Positions 59,907 to 64,000 of a stretch of DNA of 64,000 nucleotides are shown here, one piece after another. The stretch lies in NCBI GenBank assembly GCA_030490835.1, contig CM059972.1:56835563-56899562 (forward strand), written 5' to 3'. Each line of letters starts with the position of its first letter. The first letter of the stretch is position 1. The notes under the pieces were generated by a model, which worked only from the letters and a program-made list of their open reading frames with translations, did no database searches and had not been told where the DNA came from. The stretch is from Annona cherimola. Its lineage: Eukaryota > Streptophyta > Magnoliopsida > Magnoliales > Annonaceae. A program made the translations under genes and the position numbers.

Positions 59907-62423
59907 TGTGGAACCCTGACCGTATACGCGTTATTTTGACCGTATACGCGTCATTTCGACACTTGTAATTTTGAAGATTATTTTATGAATAAATAAAGAT
60001 TCATGAACCTTATTAATGGACATGTGTATTTGAGGTTGAAATAATGCAATTGGGAATTTAACCCCGTAAATAGTGCACGTGAATAATAAACATGAATAGT
60101 AAACAGGAGTTAAGATATATGATTAAGAGTTAATCACTTGGATTAACTTAATCATAAAAGACGAAAAAGGAAGCTTCCCACTACAGGACAAAAATGTTTT
60201 TTTGATTAAAATATGAATTTTCCGGATTTTTAATTGACTTTTGAAGAAAATGAAGAAAAATTCATATCTTGCAATCTGGACATCGGATCAAGATGAAATT
60301 TTTTATGGGTGGCCAAGATATGATGATGGATATGATGAATGGTCCAAGATTAATCAAGGATCATGAATTAAGGGTCAAGATTAAATGTCATTTGAAAATG
60401 GAAAAAGTAACTTTACTTTTTCATTAATGGCGTTTGACTTTGATTAATTTTAATTAAATAAAATTAATGCAAAGCCTGCAATTTCTGCTGGAGCATGGAC
60501 TTTTGGGGCATGATCCAATGGCCCATGATCATCCTCATCAAATATCAATGGCTAGAATTAATTTAGCCTAAATTAATTAATTTTAAAAAAATAAAAAATA
60601 GGTAAAAATAGGGCTGCAATAGGGCTGCTGGAGCAGGCCTAGGGGGTCTGTACAATGCTCCATGCACCTTTTAAAATTAGAAAAAAAACACATTTGCAAG
60701 TTTACACCCTAAGCCAGAGGGTGTAAATTGCAAATTCATGAAAAATGGACCCCTATAAATAGAGGAGCAGACCATGGACGAAATTCACAGCCATCCCAGC
60801 TCAAAAATCACTTGAGCAACTTCATTTTCCATCCCCACACGTTTTAGCCTTGAAAAATAGAGGTCGGAGAGAGAAAGTGCGAGAAAAAGAGGCGTATCTC
60901 CACTTCGGGTAAGTGATTTCTACCCAAATTTCTTTTGGATGTTAATTAAGGTAAAACCATGCTTATATAATGCCCAATAATGAGAAAATAAGTATATATA
61001 TAATGTTTAAATGGAATTATGCCAAAACATCAAAAATTTGGAGCGAAGATAGGGTATTTGGGAAGATAGCATATGATATATGAAAATAATGCTCCAAAAC
61101 TGATAAATGATGATTCAGAATGTATGATTATGATAAATATGATGTTGGAATAATGATATATTAATTTCATGATTTTTGGAATTAAGGATTATGCTTAAGT
61201 GAATTTATGATGATTTTTAGTATATGGAGAAAATGATTTTTTTGGCCAAGTAAATGATGATAAATTCAAAATATATGAAATGTCCAATGATATACTAGGA
61301 ATAAGGTATGTCATGGTATTTTTTATTTTTGGAAAAAATACCAATTTTTGAAACCCATGAACAGTAACCACGTTGCTGTGAACTACTACGGATGTACAGT
61401 GATCTGCTATAGTGATATGCTACAGTAAACAGCGTGATTTTGAAGAAAATTTGAGATTAATATTTAAATATGATGATGAAAATTTTGAAGAACCTATGGA
61501 TAAAAAATATCCACATAAAGAAATAATGCCCAAATAATATAGAACATGCATGGGAAGCAGCTTGAATAGAAGAAATGAAAATATCATTTCTCCTTGAATA
61601 GGAAAAGGAAAAGAGAAGGTCGAAGACACCTCCTAAGAAGGTAAGCAAGTTATATGTTTTGCAAATTATTTCCAAAATGCTTGAAATTGTTTGCAAGTTA
61701 CTTTATGAAATTTATTTAAGGTTGGCCATACCTATAACTGCTTTACATGAACTGAAGTTCGTTTTGTCAAATTGTTTATTAAATGCTTTTTATGAAATTA
61801 TTTATGATTTGCAAATATCATGCCGGCATGTGTATGAGAATGAGCATGTGCACGAGGAATAGGCCTTAGTCGAGGTAGTAAGCGGACCGATGTCCCCCTC
61901 GCTATTGCCAAGTCGCTTAATAGGCCCAGGCCGGCGGCGACCTCCCTGAAATGGGAGCATGTATGGGATGGGCGCCTAGCTAGCGTCGCATCCAAAGGAA
62001 TGTCATGAATGCTATGTATGCATTGCATTTGCATTTTATGAAATGCATGAAAATGATTGAAAAATTATGTATAGCTTGCTTACTGAGTATTATTACTCAC
62101 CCATGCTTTTTCAACAACGGACGGGAAAAGATGATGAAGGCAGCATGTAAAATGACATGCAGTTTTGATGAAATATTGTATATGTAAAGACAATGATGAT
62201 AATTTTGAGATGGAAATGAATATTTCTGTTTTATGAAACAGTTTTTGGTTATAACTGTGATATGTGAAATATATTTCATGTTAGATGAATGATGAAAATT
62301 TTCCATGTATTAATGAAAAAAGGGAATCCTACCGTGTGATCAGGGCAACAATCCTGAGTCACGTTTACCAATCAAAACGATCCCGGAGTAAGGCTTCTAG
62401 GCACCTCGGTTCGGGGCACCACA
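59907..62423 (+). mobile_element. Ty3/gypsy solo LTR G6, short subfamily, inserted in gag of G5
   Basis: A 2,517-bp LTR, TGTGGAACCC...GGGGCACCACA, with flanks gaatc (59902-59906) and ggatc (62424-62428), a 5-bp duplication with one mismatch. TATAAATAG is at 60754-60762. It has no coding region, so it is a solo LTR. It resembles G4's LTR (in opposite orientation) more than the long LTRs and lacks the hairpin array. A short repeat of CCGTATACGCG lies near its left end (59920-59951). Confidence 0.9.
60754..60762 (+). promoter_or_regulatory. TATA box of gypsy LTR G6
   Basis: TATAAATAG is followed about 30 bp later by a purine-rich leader. The equivalent in the reverse LTR of G4 is ACTATAAATA at 51881-51890. 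It marks the probable U3/R border of the short gypsy LTRs. Confidence 0.55.
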
Positions 62424-64000
62424 GGATCACATAGCCCCGAACTGCCCAAACAAGGCGCAATCATCTCAAGGACGTGGAAGACCTACTCAGCTTAGGATAC
62501 CTGGAGCAACAAGTAAGCAGGGAACTTCTACGAACCCGGTGCACGTGCATGCCCTGACCAGGACAGAATCTCGAGAACAAGAGGAAAAGGTGGTCACAGG
62601 TACAGTTTATATTCTAGGAAATTTGGCTGTAGCTTTGTTTGATTCTGGTGCCACCCATTCATTCATAGCATGCCAATACGTGACCACCCATGCACTGCCG
62701 GTAGAAGGGACTAACCAGATTATACATGTAGAATTTTCAGTCTCTAGGTTAGCAAGTACTAGCCAAGTATGCAGAGCATGCCCAATTAGGATAGGATCAT
62801 TGATTTTAGAAGCTGATTTGATCCTATTACCTATGACCGAGTTCGACGTGATATTGGGTATGGATTCGCTAAGCCAATGGGGAGCGATCATAGACTGTAA
62901 GAATAAAAAAGTGCAATTTGAAGCAACTCCAGGGAAGGAGATTGCCATTGGAAAACTGAGGCAACCTGACAGTTCAAGTATATTGAAATCATCTATGAAA
63001 GCAGTCAGGATGATCCGAAAAAAATGTCAAGCTTATTTGGTGTCTGTGAATGTAGAGAAAATCATGGAGGTAGAAATTAATCAAATACCTGTGGTTGAGG
63101 AATTTCGGATGTATTTCCAAAGGAGTTAACCACATTGCCTCCACAAAGGGAAATGGATATGACAATTGATGTGATGACGGGTACAGCTCCAATTTCTAAA
63201 ACTCCATATAGAATGGTGTCAGCTGAGATGAATGAACTACGAACACAAATCCAGTAGCTGTTGGATAAGAGTTTCATCCGACCAAGTGTATCCCCTTGGG
63301 GAGCTCCAGTATTGTTTGTGAGGAAAAATGATGGAAGTTTAAGATTATGTATTGATTACCGGGAGCTAAATAAGGATACAATAAAGAATAAATATCCATT
63401 GCCCAGGATCGATGATCTATTCGATCAATTGCAAGGAGCCACGACTTTCTCCAAGATTGATATATAGTCAGGGTATTATCAACTGAGGATAAGTCCGGTC
63501 GATACTCATAAAACGACATTTTGAACCAGGTATGGACATTATGAGTTTCTGGTAATGCCTTTCGGACTTACTAATGCCCCTGTTGTATTCATGGATATGA
63601 TGAATAGAGTTTTTCGAGATTATCTTGATCAATTTGTGGTTGTATTTATCGATGATGTCCTAATCTACTCTAAAACGGAGAAAGAACATGAAAACCATTT
63701 GCGAAAGATTTTAGAAAGGTTGAGGAATGCTAAGTTAAAAAAATATGAATTTCGGTTGAAACAAATAGGATTTCTTGGGCATATAATATCTAAAAAAGGT
63801 ATTCAAGTTTATCCTCAAAAGATCGAGGCAGTGTTGAAATGGCCAAGGCCGACGACCATTATGGAGATTCGAAGTTTCCTAGGGTTGGCCGGCTATTATA
63901 GAAGATTTGTCGAAGGGTTTTCACAATTGTCAACCCCGTTAACCAAGTTGACTCATAAAGGAGTCAGGTATGTATGGTCTGAGGAATGCGAGCGCAGTTT
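62424..64000 (+). pseudogene. pol: Gag end, protease and reverse transcriptase of gypsy element G5, broken
   Basis: After the knuckle end the frame runs through protease (LFDSGATHSF, then VILGMDSLSQWG) to a one-base deletion near 63106. RT continues in another frame: [62 protein letters not shown], the active site [13 protein letters not shown] (about 63638-63676), FLGHIIS, and [18 protein letters not shown] leading into RNase H. Stops are TAG near 63255, TAG 63465-63467 and TGA near 63522. Wording of these motifs is typical of Del/Tekay chromoviruses. Integrase and chromodomain would follow outside the window. Confidence 0.92.

Noticed and set aside
1..64000. Host protein-coding genes, tRNA or rRNA genes
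   Set aside because: None was recognised; every substantial ORF belongs to a retrotransposon. The TGGTATCAGAGC sites are primer-binding sites, not tRNA genes.

Overview
The window is plant nuclear repeat DNA and contains no recognisable host gene. It is a stack of LTR retrotransposons inserted into one another, as expected in intergenic heterochromatin of a repeat-rich angiosperm; the species cannot be told from the sequence. Two families account for almost everything. (i) Ty1/copia elements of Sirevirus (SIRE/Maximus) type: LTRs of about 1.3-1.75 kb running TGTTGG...CCAACA, an initiator tRNA-Met primer site, gag with CCHC knuckles, pol in the order protease-integrase-RT-RNase H, a third ORF after pol, and doubled polypurine tracts. 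(ii) Ty3/gypsy chromoviruses of Del/Tekay type: LTRs of 2.5-5.9 kb running TGTGAAACCC...GGGGCGCCACA.

Layout. 1-1046: unassigned AT-rich DNA. 1047-21170: an old minus-strand copia LTR (F) split by a gypsy solo LTR (G1, 2230-7840, TSD gaaaa) and by a nearly intact full-length Sirevirus (A, 8036-21003, TSD aagtt); A itself carries a 2.48-kb TG...CA insertion of unknown family (X, 16839-19320, TSD acatg). 21171-22588: AT-rich DNA with two related MITE-like repeats. 22589-24148: the 5' LTR and start of gag of an old Sirevirus (D). 24149 onward: Sirevirus E, inserted in D's gag. E's 5' LTR is split by gypsy solo LTR G2 (25412-29489, TSD agttc) and by gypsy solo LTR G3 (29769-48036, TSD gttgt/gctgt). 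G3 contains a second full-length Sirevirus (B, 34383-44972, TSD caaat) and a Sirevirus solo LTR (C, 45050-46798). E's gag (48256-49785) is cut by a minus-strand gypsy element (G4, from 49786). G4's gag is cut by a plus-strand gypsy element (G5, from 53637), whose gag knuckle is cut by a gypsy solo LTR (G6, 59907-62423, TSD gaatc/ggatc). The deepest stack is therefore D > E > G4 > G5 > G6; the right ends of D, E, G4 and G5 lie beyond the window.

How the parts work together. In A and B the LTR drives a genomic RNA primed by tRNA-Met; gag would form the particle and pol would copy and integrate the element. ORF3, between pol and the 3' LTR, encodes a protein of about 520-540 residues with a basic NLS-like N-terminus, a conserved core and a coiled-coil tail, without a visible signal peptide or membrane anchor. 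Copy A is young: its LTRs differ at about 1% of sites by eye, and pol has a single nonsense codon. Copy B is older (about 3%) and has many stops.

The signals most worth following are: ORF3 and its same-frame continuity with pol in A; the AAGTCG/GTCGAC repeat units found in the Sirevirus LTRs and again between pol and ORF3; a conserved promoter block upstream of their TATA box; an array of short hairpins confined to the long gypsy LTRs; and an additional acidic/arginine-rich ORF upstream of gag in G5. All coordinates and motif readings come from direct reading of the sequence; family names come from recalled motifs without a database search.
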